Shown here in pieces: positions 8,822 to 17,863 of a stretch of DNA of 64,000 nt. The translations under genes were made by a program, and so were the position numbers. The stretch spans positions 58,833 through 122,832 of the forward strand of contig DPDV01000012.1 of assembly GCA_003534295.1 (NCBI GenBank), in the 5' to 3' direction. The DNA is from Clostridiales bacterium. Lineage in GTDB: Bacteria > Bacillota > Clostridia > TANB77 > CAG-508. Position 1 is the stretch's first letter, and every line of letters begins with the position of its first letter. The notes beneath the pieces were generated by a model. It did not search any database. It had not been told where the DNA came from and saw only the letters and a program-made list of their open reading frames with translations.

Positions 8822-10771
8822 TTAATTATTTCCTCTTAATTTATTCATATTTGTTTCAACAAATTCAAACTCTTTGGCTGTTGGTTGAATTGCTATTATC
8901 GCAGTATCCTCTCCAACTTTTAGTAGTCCTTCTCCTCTATTACATGTTGTTAAAAAGTATGCTTCTCCTTCGCTTAGTTTAAACACTTCTTTTATATATT
9001 GAATCTCTGATTTATCTTGTGCTAAAAAAAGTTTTGTATCTGATGATGTAAGTACTGCTTGTACCTCTGGTTTTTCATAAAAGTCTTGAAATTTTTGTGA
9101 CATAACTGCTAATGAAACATTTCTTTTTCTTGCACGTCTTGCCATTGTATTTAAAAAGTCTACTGCCTCTGGGTATGGCAAAAGCATCCAAGCTTCATCT
9201 ATTAACACTCTTTTCCTTTTTGCTTTTGATCTGTCTTCACTATTTTTCTTAACATATTTTTCCCAAATCCAAGATAGTAATATTTGTTGTGCAAGTGGTC
9301 TTGCAAATCTTTCTTCCAATTGTGATATGTCCAAATTTATAAATGGTACATCATCTAATAAATCAAATGTAGATTGTCCATCAAAATATGCCATCTGTCC
9401 ATCATATTCTCTTATGTATTGTTTCATAACTTTTATTAAATAACTATAATGGAATCTATAATCTGGGTTATTATTCTTTTCAGCATTTTCAAGTATTCTT
9501 TTATACCATGAACCTATTGTTGGCATATCTTTTTTTATTTTGACTTTATCATTTGAATTTTTATATAAACTATTTACATCATTTGTTATTCCACAACGGG
9601 TATATTCTTCTGCTATTGCTTCTGCTATTATTTGTTTTGTAAGTTCGTTCACTTCTTGGCTTCTCGTACTACCTCTTGCCATTGTTAGTAAAGCTTGCGT
9701 TACGTCTTCTACTTTATTTTCTATACTTAACATCTTTCTTTCTTTACCTGTTATTTCATCTTTAAATGTTTCTATTTCAACATCAAATAAGTTTATTATT
9801 GTCTTTGAATTAGGACTTATTGTAACATTTATTCCACCAAGTGCTTCTGCAACTACCCCATACTCACCTTCTGCATCTAAGGCCAAGCTTTCTATTCCCA
9901 TTAATACTGATGACCTTGCAGTTAAAGTTTTTATTGTAACACCTTTACCAGCACCAGATTTTCCAAATATAACCATATTGTAGTTAGTAAGTGTCGGACT
10001 AAAGTTATCAAATAGTATTGGAAGTCCTGTTTGCCTATTAAATCCTAGTGGTATACCCTGCTCGTGTCCTATATCTGATGAAAAGAATGGGAATACTGTA
10101 GACATAGACCTTCTATCAAATGTATGTGTTTCTTTAACTTTGTTTTCACAAAATGGCATATTCGTTTGAAAGGCTTCTTCCTGCATTGCCCATGCTGGTC
10201 TTAAACCTATCAATGTTTTAGCCATTTCAGCCGAAAGCAACTCCGTCTGTTTATCCAGGTCCTCAAGGCTATATGCAAATAGCGTACATGTCATTGATGT
10301 TTCAAACAATTTATTAAAACCTGCTGCAATCTCGTCTCTTAATTCTTCTGCCTCTATTCTTTTTTGAGCCAATATTCTTTCTCTATTAATATCTCCTCTA
10401 TCAAGTGCAACAACTCTTTCTGATTCCAATTCATTTATTGTTCTATTTAACTCAGTTTGAGATATGTTTTCTGCTATTGGGTTTATAAAAACTGACACAT
10501 TAATATCTCCAAAAGTATACATTCCTCTCAAAAATTCTGGGAAGGTACACATTCTTGGTATTGTTGCTACTATCATGCTTCTGGCATATCTTGTTTTGCT
10601 TGTTATTATTTCTAAATGGTTTAACTGGCTTGCATCTATTCCCGCTGGGGCTATCAAATCTTTTAGAGTCCTCTTATTCTTTTCTAAAAAACTTTTCTTT
10701 TCTTCAATTTGCTGTTCATCCAAATTAAATTCTTCTTTTCGTTCTTGTACATTTTGTTTTTTAAATTTCAT
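8822..10771 (-). CDS. VirB4-family secretion ATPase
   Basis: 649 residues. The N-terminal 250 residues form the adapter part of VirB4/TraC-type proteins; the ATPase part begins at the FGKSGAGKG loop (269-277), has Walker B RVLIDEAWMLL (521-531, acidic pair 525-526) and a MSQKFQDF switch segment. In the family these ATPases power pilus assembly and substrate transfer at the cytoplasmic face. Odd point: the residue after the Walker A lysine is Gly277 (codon GGT), where Ser or Thr normally binds magnesium; Thr279 is nearby. GAGGAGG site before ATG, 25 bp after the preceding gene. Confidence 0.88.
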   Translation of the reverse strand: MKFKKQNVQERKEEFNLDEQQIEEKKSFLEKNKRTLKDLIAPAGIDASQLNHLEIITSKTRYARSMIVATIPRMCTFPEFLRGMYTFGDINVSVFINPIAENISQTELNRTINELESERVVALDRGDINRERILAQKRIEAEELRDEIAAGFNKLFETSMTCTLFAYSLEDLDKQTELLSAEMAKTLIGLRPAWAMQEEAFQTNMPFCENKVKETHTFDRRSMSTVFPFFSSDIGHEQGIPLGFNRQTGLPILFDNFSPTLTNYNMVIFGKSGAGKGVTIKTLTARSSVLMGIESLALDAEGEYGVVAEALGGINVTISPNSKTIINLFDVEIETFKDEITGKERKMLSIENKVEDVTQALLTMARGSTRSQEVNELTKQIIAEAIAEEYTRCGITNDVNSLYKNSNDKVKIKKDMPTIGSWYKRILENAEKNNNPDYRFHYSYLIKVMKQYIREYDGQMAYFDGQSTFDLLDDVPFINLDISQLEERFARPLAQQILLSWIWEKYVKKNSEDRSKAKRKRVLIDEAWMLLPYPEAVDFLNTMARRARKRNVSLAVMSQKFQDFYEKPEVQAVLTSSDTKLFLAQDKSEIQYIKEVFKLSEGEAYFLTTCNRGEGLLKVGEDTAIIAIQPTAKEFEFVETNMNKLRGNN

Positions 10772-10796
10772 GAATTTTTCCTCCTCTTTTCTTATG

Positions 10797-11960
10797 TTAT
10801 TTTCCTTCCTCCGTAGTTACTGGTTTATCTGTTTTTGGTTTTCTGCCCCTTTTATTAATTTGTTCTTTTGTCTTTTTATATAATTGATTCGTCATTTGAT
10901 GTTTGTGTTCTTCCGCAAGTTCTTGTGCCCTTTTAATTATTGCTTCTTCCATTTTTTGTTGCTCTTCTCTTATTTGTTCATCAGCTTTTTCTATACTTTC
11001 TGTTACCAAGTTGACTGCTTCTTCTTCTATTTTTTCATCAATTAATTCTGCTTTTTTCTTTAACACATCTTTTCCGGTTGTGTACAATGAATCATATTGA
11101 GTTTGTATTCCTTTACTAAATGGTAGCATGTTTGCATCATCTCTATTATATGCTACATATAGTAACTCTGCTAATTCTTCCGAATCAAGTATTCTTCCAG
11201 TTACTCCTGCTGAACCAATTGCTCTTAGAACCATTTTTGTTCTTGTATACAATTCTGAGAAAAATATATTATCTGCTTCTTCTTTATTAAATTTGTTATT
11301 TCCATTAAATTCGCTTGTATAATATGTAACAATTATATATGTTTTTTGTTTTAACACATTTTTGTTAAGGCTTAATCTACTCACATAATTTGTTATATCT
11401 GCTCCATATTCCAATACATTTGTCTTTCTTTTCAATTCAAATCTCAGCTTTTCAATTGTTCTTGTATCTCTTAACGCCTCAGCTTGATTTATTTTTCTTT
11501 GTAATATTTTTATGTCATTTTCTATTACATGTATTTTAGATTTATATTCATCTACTATATTTTCAAGATTTAAGCTTTGTGTTTGAACATATAATTGTAT
11601 TGGAAATCTTAAGGTGTTTAAAAACTGAACAAATCCCTCTTCTACAGCCACTTTTTCTTCTTCTGAAAGCAAGTCATAATTTACACCTTGACATTGTATA
11701 ACCATTAAATATTGCGTTCTTCCATTTCTTATTATCATATTATTTTTTATTTCATCAAAATTCAAGAATTTTTTTACATTTTCCATTCTTATTCCTGATG
11801 AACTCTGCGTAGATGTAGACTCCGAATATTCTTCATTATTCTTTTCTTTATTCGACTGTTTCTTTTTTATTTTTAGAAAATATAGTATTATTGCACATAC
11901 CACTATTAAGAATATTAATATGAATAATATACTTACTAACATTGTTAAAACATTGTCCAT
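10797..11960 (-). CDS. Membrane-anchored VirB4/TraC N-terminal-domain-like protein
   Basis: 387 residues: one N-terminal transmembrane helix (about 5-30), a polar linker, then a region (about 65-280) that reads like the N-terminal domain of PrgI-associated TraC/VirB4 proteins (NGRTQYLMVIQCQGVNYDLLSEEEK, then FLNTLRFPIQLYVQT). The C-terminal 100 residues are a Lys/Glu-rich coiled coil. There is no ATP-binding loop. Next to the ATPase gene, this suggests that VirB4 function is divided over two proteins, one tethered to the membrane. AGGAGG site before ATG; the upstream PrgI-like gene stops 2 bp before. Confidence 0.7.
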   Translation of the reverse strand: MDNVLTMLVSILFILIFLIVVCAIILYFLKIKKKQSNKEKNNEEYSESTSTQSSSGIRMENVKKFLNFDEIKNNMIIRNGRTQYLMVIQCQGVNYDLLSEEEKVAVEEGFVQFLNTLRFPIQLYVQTQSLNLENIVDEYKSKIHVIENDIKILQRKINQAEALRDTRTIEKLRFELKRKTNVLEYGADITNYVSRLSLNKNVLKQKTYIIVTYYTSEFNGNNKFNKEEADNIFFSELYTRTKMVLRAIGSAGVTGRILDSEELAELLYVAYNRDDANMLPFSKGIQTQYDSLYTTGKDVLKKKAELIDEKIEEEAVNLVTESIEKADEQIREEQQKMEEAIIKRAQELAEEHKHQMTNQLYKKTKEQINKRGRKPKTDKPVTTEEGK

Positions 11961-11962
11961 GC

Positions 11963-12298
11963 TTACTTTTCCTCCTTTGTATATGTATATATCTTCTTGT
12001 TCTTTTTGAATTTTATATATCTTAAAATTATCTCTCCCAATGGAATACCACCTATTTTCTTTGTTATTGGTATTTGTGCAATAACTGGCACATTAAATCT
12101 GCCAATAACAAAACCAATAAGTGCAAAAAATATTATAAATCCAATCCCTAGTCCTTTTAATTTTAATAGAGAAAAAAAGTAAAAGAACAGAAGGCCAATT
12201 AATACTCCAGCCCCTGTTGTTGCTAACGATTTTAATGTAAATATTACTAGAATTCTTGTTTCTCCTCTTAAATTACGTGGTACATTATATGTTCCCAT
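11963..12298 (-). CDS. PrgI-family T4SS membrane protein
   Basis: 111 residues with the VPRNLRGETRIL start typical of PrgI-like proteins, two transmembrane helices (about 25-47 and 50-68) and a basic tail. In Gram-positive conjugation operons this small protein sits just before VirB4/TraC and is thought to fill a VirB3-like place at the membrane. AGGAGG site; downstream of the pilin gene by 44 bp. Confidence 0.82.
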   Translation of the reverse strand: MGTYNVPRNLRGETRILVIFTLKSLATTGAGVLIGLLFFYFFSLLKLKGLGIGFIIFFALIGFVIGRFNVPVIAQIPITKKIGGIPLGEIILRYIKFKKNKKIYTYTKEEK

Positions 12299-12342
12299 AT
12301 TATTCCTCCTTAATATCTTAAAGATATTTTTGTTCTCTTTTG

Positions 12343-12774
12343 TTATGCAATTCTACCATACTCGTCATTATTTATAACAACTTGTGAGGTAGTTATAATA
12401 TCGTCCATAAGATCATATGTTAATTTCCAAATTGTATATGCTCCTAATATAACTACTGCTGAAATTGCAAGTCCTATTAGTTGTCCTTTTATTTTACCTT
12501 GTTCTTCCGGACTTGCAGTTATAAATTTAATTCCCATTACTACTCCTACTACAAATAATACTACTAATCCCACCGCAAATAGTATTTGAGAAATTGGAGC
12601 AATTGCGCTTGCAATGTCATCCGGATTAAATATTTGTTCACCATTGCGTGCCGCTATAAACCAATCCCTTGCCTCTTTTACTATATCTACACCATATGAT
12701 ATTTGAAACGGCTGTATAAGTATAAATAGTACAAATAATATTAAAATAATTCTAACTAACATTTTGCTTTTCAT
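12343..12774 (-). CDS. TrbC/VirB2-like pilin C
   Basis: 143 residues: signal peptide (1-29), a short polar region, then two hydrophobic helices (about 62-86 and 95-118) separated by a SPEEQGKIKGQ turn, the general plan of TrbC/VirB2 pilins. A short polar C-terminus follows. It has its own candidate promoter at 12806-12834 and heads the part of the operon that encodes the ATPases and channel. Confidence 0.8.
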   Translation of the reverse strand: MKSKMLVRIILILFVLFILIQPFQISYGVDIVKEARDWFIAARNGEQIFNPDDIASAIAPISQILFAVGLVVLFVVGVVMGIKFITASPEEQGKIKGQLIGLAISAVVILGAYTIWKLTYDLMDDIITTSQVVINNDEYGRIA

Positions 12775-12805
12775 AATATCACCTCTATTTTACACTATTA
12801 TATAT

Positions 12806-12834
12806 ATAATAACGTTTTTCTCCATATTTTTCAA
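12806..12834 (-). promoter_or_regulatory. Promoter of the main T4SS operon
   Basis: TTGAAA at 12829-12834 and TATTAT at 12806-12811, 17-nt spacer, 31 nt before the pilin C start. The whole element is very close to the promoter at 34437-34465 (31 of 37 positions in hand alignment). Confidence 0.6.
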
Positions 12835-12933
12835 GACTTTTATCTATGTAATATAAAAAATATATTATCGTTATTTTTTTGTAATAATTTTCTTTATTCT
12901 TCTACGGAAATAATATTTTCAGCTTTTGCTATA

Positions 12934-13293
12934 CTATACATTAATTTCACTTATGAATGAATTTATTATGCCCAGCACTGTACTAAACCCAAATAGAATA
13001 ACTGCTCCTATTACATATGCCATTAATTTTTCTTTAATTGTAGCCTTATCATTTGTAGACGAATACATATATCTTATTCCAAGTATCGTAAGTGTTATTA
13101 AAGCTACCGCATATCCAATAAGTTGTGTAACATACAACACTTTTCCTCCCATCTTTCTTATACTTGATGCAGAGCTATTATTTTTATTCCAAAGATTTCT
13201 CATTGACTCTGTAATGCTACTTGCATATATGCAGTTGCATAAACAAAAGGTTACTAATATTGTCACTATTAAAATTGCTATGAACTTTTTCAT
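12934..13293 (-). CDS. TrbC/VirB2-like pilin B
   Basis: About 119 residues: signal peptide, short loop, two hydrophobic helices around a SSTNDKATIKEK turn. The size and layout match pilins A and C but the sequence is quite diverged, so it may be a minor pilin. A GTG four codons upstream is possible; GGTGAG lies close before the ATG (MKKFIA) and favours the shorter form. It is separated from pilin A by a strong terminator and from pilin C by about 160 bp. Confidence 0.75.
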   Translation of the reverse strand: MKKFIAILIVTILVTFCLCNCIYASSITESMRNLWNKNNSSASSIRKMGGKVLYVTQLIGYAVALITLTILGIRYMYSSTNDKATIKEKLMAYVIGAVILFGFSTVLGIINSFISEINV

Positions 13294-13376
13294 ATTTCTC
13301 ACCACCCATTTACGTGAATTAGTTAATGTAGGTATTCTTTAAACTTTTTTTGATTTGAATAATTATTTTTAATAAA

Positions 13377-13417
13377 AAAAAGCTATTAAAATTAATAGTT
13401 AATTTTAATAGCTTTTT
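13377..13417. terminator. Strong terminator between pilin A and pilin B
   Basis: Perfect 19-bp stem (AAAAAGCTATTAAAATTAA) with a TAG loop and a T-run on the minus strand. It sits right after the pilin A stop, so most transcripts from the pilin A promoter should end here. Confidence 0.85.
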
Positions 13418-13428
13418 AGTGCATTTTA

Positions 13429-13788
13429 TTATTTTCCTTCTACAAACTTTTGAATAACAGAAAGTAATGCACTGGCTCCAAATAATAGTACGGCACCTAC
13501 TACATATACTGTCATACCTTTTTTGTAGTCTGCTTTTTCATTTGGTGATGCTGCAACATATTTAATACCAAGTATTGTTAGCATAATTACAGCAACTGCC
13601 ATACCAACTATTCTTACAATGGTTAATATTTGTCCTGCAGTATTTGTTACCTTTTCGCCAGCAGTTCCTGCAGGTTTCGGTTCTATTGGTTCAAATCCAG
13701 TTGTTGCCCTTACTATTGTTGTTGATAAAGTAATTAATGCTATAGCAATAAGTAAAACAGCAATTATTTTTAAAGTTTTATTTTTCAT
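13429..13788 (-). CDS. TrbC/VirB2-like pilin A (probable major pilin)
   Basis: 119 residues: signal peptide ending near VRA, a Pro/Gly region (FEPIEPKPAGTAGEK), then two hydrophobic helices (about 49-75 and 89-112) with the conserved ILGIKYVAASPNEKADYKKG turn. This is the clearest TrbC/VirB2 member of the three. It has a good promoter, an AGGAGG site and an immediate strong terminator, an arrangement that allows much higher expression than the rest of the operon and fits a structural pilin. Confidence 0.85.
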   Translation of the reverse strand: MKNKTLKIIAVLLIAIALITLSTTIVRATTGFEPIEPKPAGTAGEKVTNTAGQILTIVRIVGMAVAVIMLTILGIKYVAASPNEKADYKKGMTVYVVGAVLLFGASALLSVIQKFVEGK

Positions 13789-13836
13789 ATTTTCTCCTCC
13801 TATAATAAATTATAATAAAATTAACTATCTAATTAA

Positions 13837-13865
13837 ATTATAACTGATTTTCGTTAAAAAATCAA
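13837..13865 (-). promoter_or_regulatory. Pilin A promoter
   Basis: TTGATT at 13860-13865 and TATAAT at 13837-13842 with a 17-nt spacer, giving a leader of roughly 40 nt before the pilin A ATG. Confidence 0.65.
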
Positions 13866-13897
13866 GCTTTTTTGTCATAATTTGTCAATGTAACCAT

Positions 13898-14005
13898 TTA
13901 TTCTGGATCGTAGTCTCTGCAAGAGTCATTGCTATCATGAAGTTTTCCATCTTCGTCACAATACTTTCCATCATATTTGCTACAATTTCCGCATCTATCA
14001 CTCAT
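13898..14005 (-). CDS. 35-residue Cys-rich mini-protein
   Basis: An ORF too short for usual gene finders: MSDRCGNCSKYDGKYC followed by a polar stretch, a last Cys and a DYDPE tail. Cys at 5, 8, 16 and 29 could bind a metal (CxxC plus two). ATG at 14003-14005 is preceded by GGGGGTG at about 5 nt spacing. It lies 94 bp after the DUF951 gene on the same strand. No family recognised; coding is supported by the ribosome site and the Cys spacing, not by homology. Confidence 0.6.
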   Translation of the reverse strand: MSDRCGNCSKYDGKYCDEDGKLHDSNDSCRDYDPE

Positions 14006-14099
14006 ATATAACACCCCCATTGGCTTTCACCCATATTTTAACATTAAATTAATAATAGCACTATTTTCGCTTCCAGTCAACATTTTTCCAAAAAAAGTG

Positions 14100-14288
14100 T
14101 TAATTAGCGCCTTTTTCTATCTTTTTTGTTATGATTTTTAGTGCTTTTTCTCTTGGCAACATAACTACATGTCCACAGCCTATGCATTTTAATTTAAAGT
14201 CTACTCCTACTCTTGTTACTTCCCATTCTTTGCTTCCACATGGGTGTTGCTTTTTTGTTTTTACTATATCGCCTATATTGTAATCCAT
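14100..14288 (-). CDS. DUF951 family protein
   Basis: 62 residues matching the small DUF951 family of Firmicutes (GDIVKTKKQHPCGSKEW, then CIGCGHVVMLPR). Cys17 and the later CIGC pair suggest a bound metal. The function is not established; members are often read as nucleic-acid-binding because of the fold and charge. It is 16 bp downstream of gltX and probably co-transcribed with it. Confidence 0.88.
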   Translation of the reverse strand: MDYNIGDIVKTKKQHPCGSKEWEVTRVGVDFKLKCIGCGHVVMLPREKALKIITKKIEKGAN

Positions 14289-14304
14289 TTTATTTCATCC
14301 CTTT

Positions 14305-15954
14305 TTATTTCACAAATAATGCTATCCTTTTCTCTATGCTTGATTTACCAAGAACTTGCATTATTTCATATAAGTCTGGTGTTTGTTGCCTTTTAGTTAA
14401 AGCAACTCTTAATACTGTGCTTATGTCTCCCACATGCCCTTTCCAGTTTTCTGGATTCTGCTTATATTCTTTAACTTCTCTTGCATATCCCATTTCTTCT
14501 GCTAAATCTTTGATTTTATCAAACCATGTTTGTTTATCATCATTAAAGTTAAAATATTTTTCTATGTACAGTTTTAAGATTTTATTTATTTCTTCTTTAT
14601 TGTCAATTTTTGCAAACTCATATTTTCCTTCATCCTTTAAAAATTCTTCATCATACATATATATAATAGAATTTTTTACATCTGACCATTTAGAGATGTC
14701 TTTTCTTGGTTTTGCATTTCCTCTTTCTATTCCTATTATTTTTAATGCATATTCCTTATTTTCAAGAAGTTTTAATAATTCACTATCATATTTTGTAGCC
14801 CAACTTAATGTTTCATTATATACTTTTTCTGCATCAAATCTTGATATTATTGTTTTAGATATATCCAGTAACTTAACCATATCAAAAAGTGCTCCACTTA
14901 CACCCATTTTGTTAAATTGCAACTCAAATTCTTTTAAATCGGCTAAAGGATTAGCTTTTCTCCAACTTTCAAAGTTTGAATTTGCTATATTTAACAAGTA
15001 TTCGCAAACTGCTTCTGGTGGAATTCCTTGTTCATGGTAATAACTTACTGCCGCCTCTGGATCTTTTCTTTTACTTATTTTTCTTTTGCCACCCTCATCC
15101 ATTTTCATAAGTGGTGCAATATGGGCATATCTTGGAGCTTTAAATCCTGCTGCTTGAAATAATTGCAAATGTAATGGTACAGAAGATAGCCATTCATCTC
15201 CTCTTATAACTACTGTTGTTCTCATTAAATGGTCATCTACTAAATGAGCAAAATGGTATGTTGGTAATCCATCAGCTTTTATAATTACTATGTCTTGATC
15301 GTTTTCTGGGAAGTCAACTTTTCCCTTTATTAAATCTTGATGTCTTATCTTTTTTTCTTCATTCCCTCTTGATTTAAAACGAATTATATATGGTTCTCCA
15401 GCTTTTATTTTTTGTGTTGCTTCTTCTATTGGTAAATTTCTGTACTTTGCCCATACACCATAATACCCAGGTCTTATTTTTGCCGTTTCTTGTTTTTTCC
15501 TCATCTCTTCCAATTCTTTTTCTGTTGCAAAGCAAGGATATGCCAAATTATTTTCAATAAAATATTTTGCATATGCTTGATATATTTCTTTCCTTAAACT
15601 TTGTTTATATGGCCCATATGCGCCTTTTTCCTCTTGTTCATTTAGCATTCCTTCATCAAAGTCAATTTTAAAATCTTTTAAGGAATTTACAATTCCTATT
15701 GTCGCATCTTGAACCTCTCTTTTTTGGTCTGTATCTTCAATTCTTAAAAATACTACTCCTTTTGTTTGTTCTGCCATTTTCCATGCAATTTGAGATTGAT
15801 ATAATCCGCCAATATGTACATACCCCGTAGGGCTTGGTGCAAATCTTGTAACTATTGCTCCTTCTGGTAAATTTCTTTCTGGATATTTTTCCTCATAATA
15901 TTTTATATCTTTTGCATTTGGAAAAATCAAATTTGCTAAATCTTTATAATCCAT
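14305..15954 (-). CDS. gltX: Glutamyl-tRNA synthetase
   Basis: 549 residues. Class I aminoacyl-tRNA synthetase that charges tRNA with glutamate in the cytoplasm (and, in bacteria lacking GlnRS, tRNA-Gln as well). The HIGH motif is HIGG at 47-50 in FAPSPTGYVHIGG, the KMSKS motif is KISKR at 292-296, and the RIEDTD signature is present. It is longer than a typical bacterial GltX (about 480-500), with an extra 30 residues before the catalytic core. The C-terminal anticodon-binding part is complete. AAGGAGAG site before ATG. Confidence 0.95.
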   Translation of the reverse strand: MDYKDLANLIFPNAKDIKYYEEKYPERNLPEGAIVTRFAPSPTGYVHIGGLYQSQIAWKMAEQTKGVVFLRIEDTDQKREVQDATIGIVNSLKDFKIDFDEGMLNEQEEKGAYGPYKQSLRKEIYQAYAKYFIENNLAYPCFATEKELEEMRKKQETAKIRPGYYGVWAKYRNLPIEEATQKIKAGEPYIIRFKSRGNEEKKIRHQDLIKGKVDFPENDQDIVIIKADGLPTYHFAHLVDDHLMRTTVVIRGDEWLSSVPLHLQLFQAAGFKAPRYAHIAPLMKMDEGGKRKISKRKDPEAAVSYYHEQGIPPEAVCEYLLNIANSNFESWRKANPLADLKEFELQFNKMGVSGALFDMVKLLDISKTIISRFDAEKVYNETLSWATKYDSELLKLLENKEYALKIIGIERGNAKPRKDISKWSDVKNSIIYMYDEEFLKDEGKYEFAKIDNKEEINKILKLYIEKYFNFNDDKQTWFDKIKDLAEEMGYAREVKEYKQNPENWKGHVGDISTVLRVALTKRQQTPDLYEIMQVLGKSSIEKRIALFVK

Positions 15955-15972
15955 TTTACTCTCCTTTTATTG

Positions 15973-15998
15973 CAAGGAAATAACTATGTACTTCCTTG
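15973..15998. other. Hairpin between rnj and gltX
   Basis: CAAGGAA and TTCCTTG form a 7-bp stem with a 12-nt loop in the 63-bp gap. No T-run follows, so it is not a clear terminator; it may be an mRNA processing or stability element in an rnj-gltX transcript. Confidence 0.35.
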
Positions 15999-16017
15999 AC
16001 ACTCTAATTTTATATTG

Positions 16018-17817
16018 TTATATTTCCATAATTACTGGCAATATCATAGGATTTCTTTTTGTTTTTTGGAAAATATAATCTCTTAAGTTATCCTTTAATG
16101 TTGATTTTATTGTTGACCAATCTCTAATACGTTTTTCTTCGCATTTTTTTACTTCTTCTCTTATTACTCTTTTTACATCTTCCATTAAGTTTTCTGACTC
16201 TCTTACATAAACAAATCCCCTTGACACTACATCTGGCCCAGATACTATTTCCCCTGTCGAAGAATCCATTGTCATTACTATTACTATTAATCCGTCTTGT
16301 GATAAATGTTGTCTGTCTCTTAATACAATATTTCCAACGTCTCCAACGCCTAAGCCATCTACCAATATTTTTCCTGATGGTACTGAATTTGTCAATTTTG
16401 CTTCTTTTTCGTTAAGTTCTAAAACCCTTCCATTTTCTAGCATAAATATATTTCTAGGATCTACTCCAACTTTTCTTGCTGTTTCCGCGTGTGCTCTTAA
16501 TTGTCTATATTCTCCGTGTACTGGTAAAAAGAATTTTGGTCTTACCAATGAAATTATCAATTTTTGTTCTTCTTGGCAAGCATGTCCTGAAACATGTATG
16601 TCCTCTAATGAGCTGTAAATTACTTCTGCGCCAATTTGCATTAAGTCATCTATTACTCTTGATACAAATTTTTCATTTCCTGGTATTGGAGTTGCAGAAA
16701 TTATTACTAAATCATTTGGTGTAATTGAGACTTTTTTGTGCTCTCCAGATGCCATTCTTGTTAGTGCAGACATTGTTTCGCCTTGACTTCCCGTTGTAAT
16801 TATTACCAATTGTTCATCTGTATAATTTTTTATCATATCTATATCTATAAATGTATTTTCTGGTACGTTTATATATCCCAATTCTTTTGCAGTTTCTATC
16901 ATATTAATCATACTTCTGCCACAAATTGCAACTTTTCTATTATATTTAACAGCCGAATTAACAATTTGTTGAACTCTGTGGACATTTGAAGCAAATGTTG
17001 CTACAACTATTCTCTTTTTTGTGTTTAAGAATAGCTTATCAAATACTTCTCCTACTGAACTTTCTGACATTGTATATCCTTTTCTCTCAGAGTTTGTGCT
17101 ATCTGAAAGCAATGCCAAAACGCCATTATTTCCTAATTCTGCGAGTCTTCCAAAATCCATAACCTTTTCATCTATCGGTGTATAGTCTACTTTAAAGTCT
17201 CCAGTGTGTATTACTGTTCCAACAGGTGTATGAATTGCAAGCATTACAGCATCTGGAATACTGTGTGAACTTCTTATAAATTCCACTTTAATATTGCCAA
17301 AGTCTACTGTTTCGCCTTGATTTACAACTGTTAGCTTTGTACTTCTTAATAATTTATGTTCTTCCAATTTATTTTCTATTAAGCCTATTGTCAATTTTGT
17401 TGCATAAATTGGTATATTAATTTGTTGCAATATATATGGTATAGCTCCAATATGATCCTCGTGTCCATGTGTTATTACTAAACCTTTTATTTTTTCTTTA
17501 TTTCTTTCTAAATATGTTACATCAGGTATTACTAAATCTACACCAAGCATATTGTCTTCTGGAAACTCTAGTCCACAGTCTACTAGTACAATCTCATTTC
17601 CGTATTCAAAAACAGTAATGTTTTTTCCTATTTCTTCTAACCCACCAAGTGGAATTATTTTTAAATTTTCTTTTTTAAATTCAAACTTTATGCTTTCTTT
17701 TTTATTATTACTTCTTGCCTTTTTATTTTCTGTTTTGTTTTCCTCCCCTCTTTTATAGCTTCTTCTTTGTGGTTTTCTTTTTTGCTCTTTATCCTTTTGT
17801 TCTGTTTCAATTGTCAT
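16018..17817 (-). CDS. rnj: Ribonuclease J
   Basis: 599 residues. Metallo-beta-lactamase/beta-CASP nuclease that matures and degrades RNA by 5'-exonuclease and endonuclease action. The catalytic HGHEDH motif is at 117-122; later His residues of the zinc sites (the SSHSIPDA and HVSGHA segments) are present, as is the C-terminal domain. A Lys/Arg-rich N-terminal extension of about 50 residues, absent from B. subtilis RNase J1, may bind RNA. Strong consensus promoter at 18061-18089 with an unusually long leader of about 235 nt; AGGAGGAG ribosome site. Paralog J1 or J2 cannot be told. Confidence 0.93.
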   Translation of the reverse strand: MTIETEQKDKEQKRKPQRRSYKRGEENKTENKKARSNNKKESIKFEFKKENLKIIPLGGLEEIGKNITVFEYGNEIVLVDCGLEFPEDNMLGVDLVIPDVTYLERNKEKIKGLVITHGHEDHIGAIPYILQQINIPIYATKLTIGLIENKLEEHKLLRSTKLTVVNQGETVDFGNIKVEFIRSSHSIPDAVMLAIHTPVGTVIHTGDFKVDYTPIDEKVMDFGRLAELGNNGVLALLSDSTNSERKGYTMSESSVGEVFDKLFLNTKKRIVVATFASNVHRVQQIVNSAVKYNRKVAICGRSMINMIETAKELGYINVPENTFIDIDMIKNYTDEQLVIITTGSQGETMSALTRMASGEHKKVSITPNDLVIISATPIPGNEKFVSRVIDDLMQIGAEVIYSSLEDIHVSGHACQEEQKLIISLVRPKFFLPVHGEYRQLRAHAETARKVGVDPRNIFMLENGRVLELNEKEAKLTNSVPSGKILVDGLGVGDVGNIVLRDRQHLSQDGLIVIVMTMDSSTGEIVSGPDVVSRGFVYVRESENLMEDVKRVIREEVKKCEEKRIRDWSTIKSTLKDNLRDYIFQKTKRNPMILPVIMEI

Positions 17818-17863
17818 GTTTTTATATCTCCTCCTTATTTTTTATCAAATTTATATACTAAAA

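Noticed and set aside
1..14000. Typical integrative conjugative element
   Set aside because: No integrase, relaxase, resolvase or repeats resembling attachment sites seen in the window, though the left end is open.
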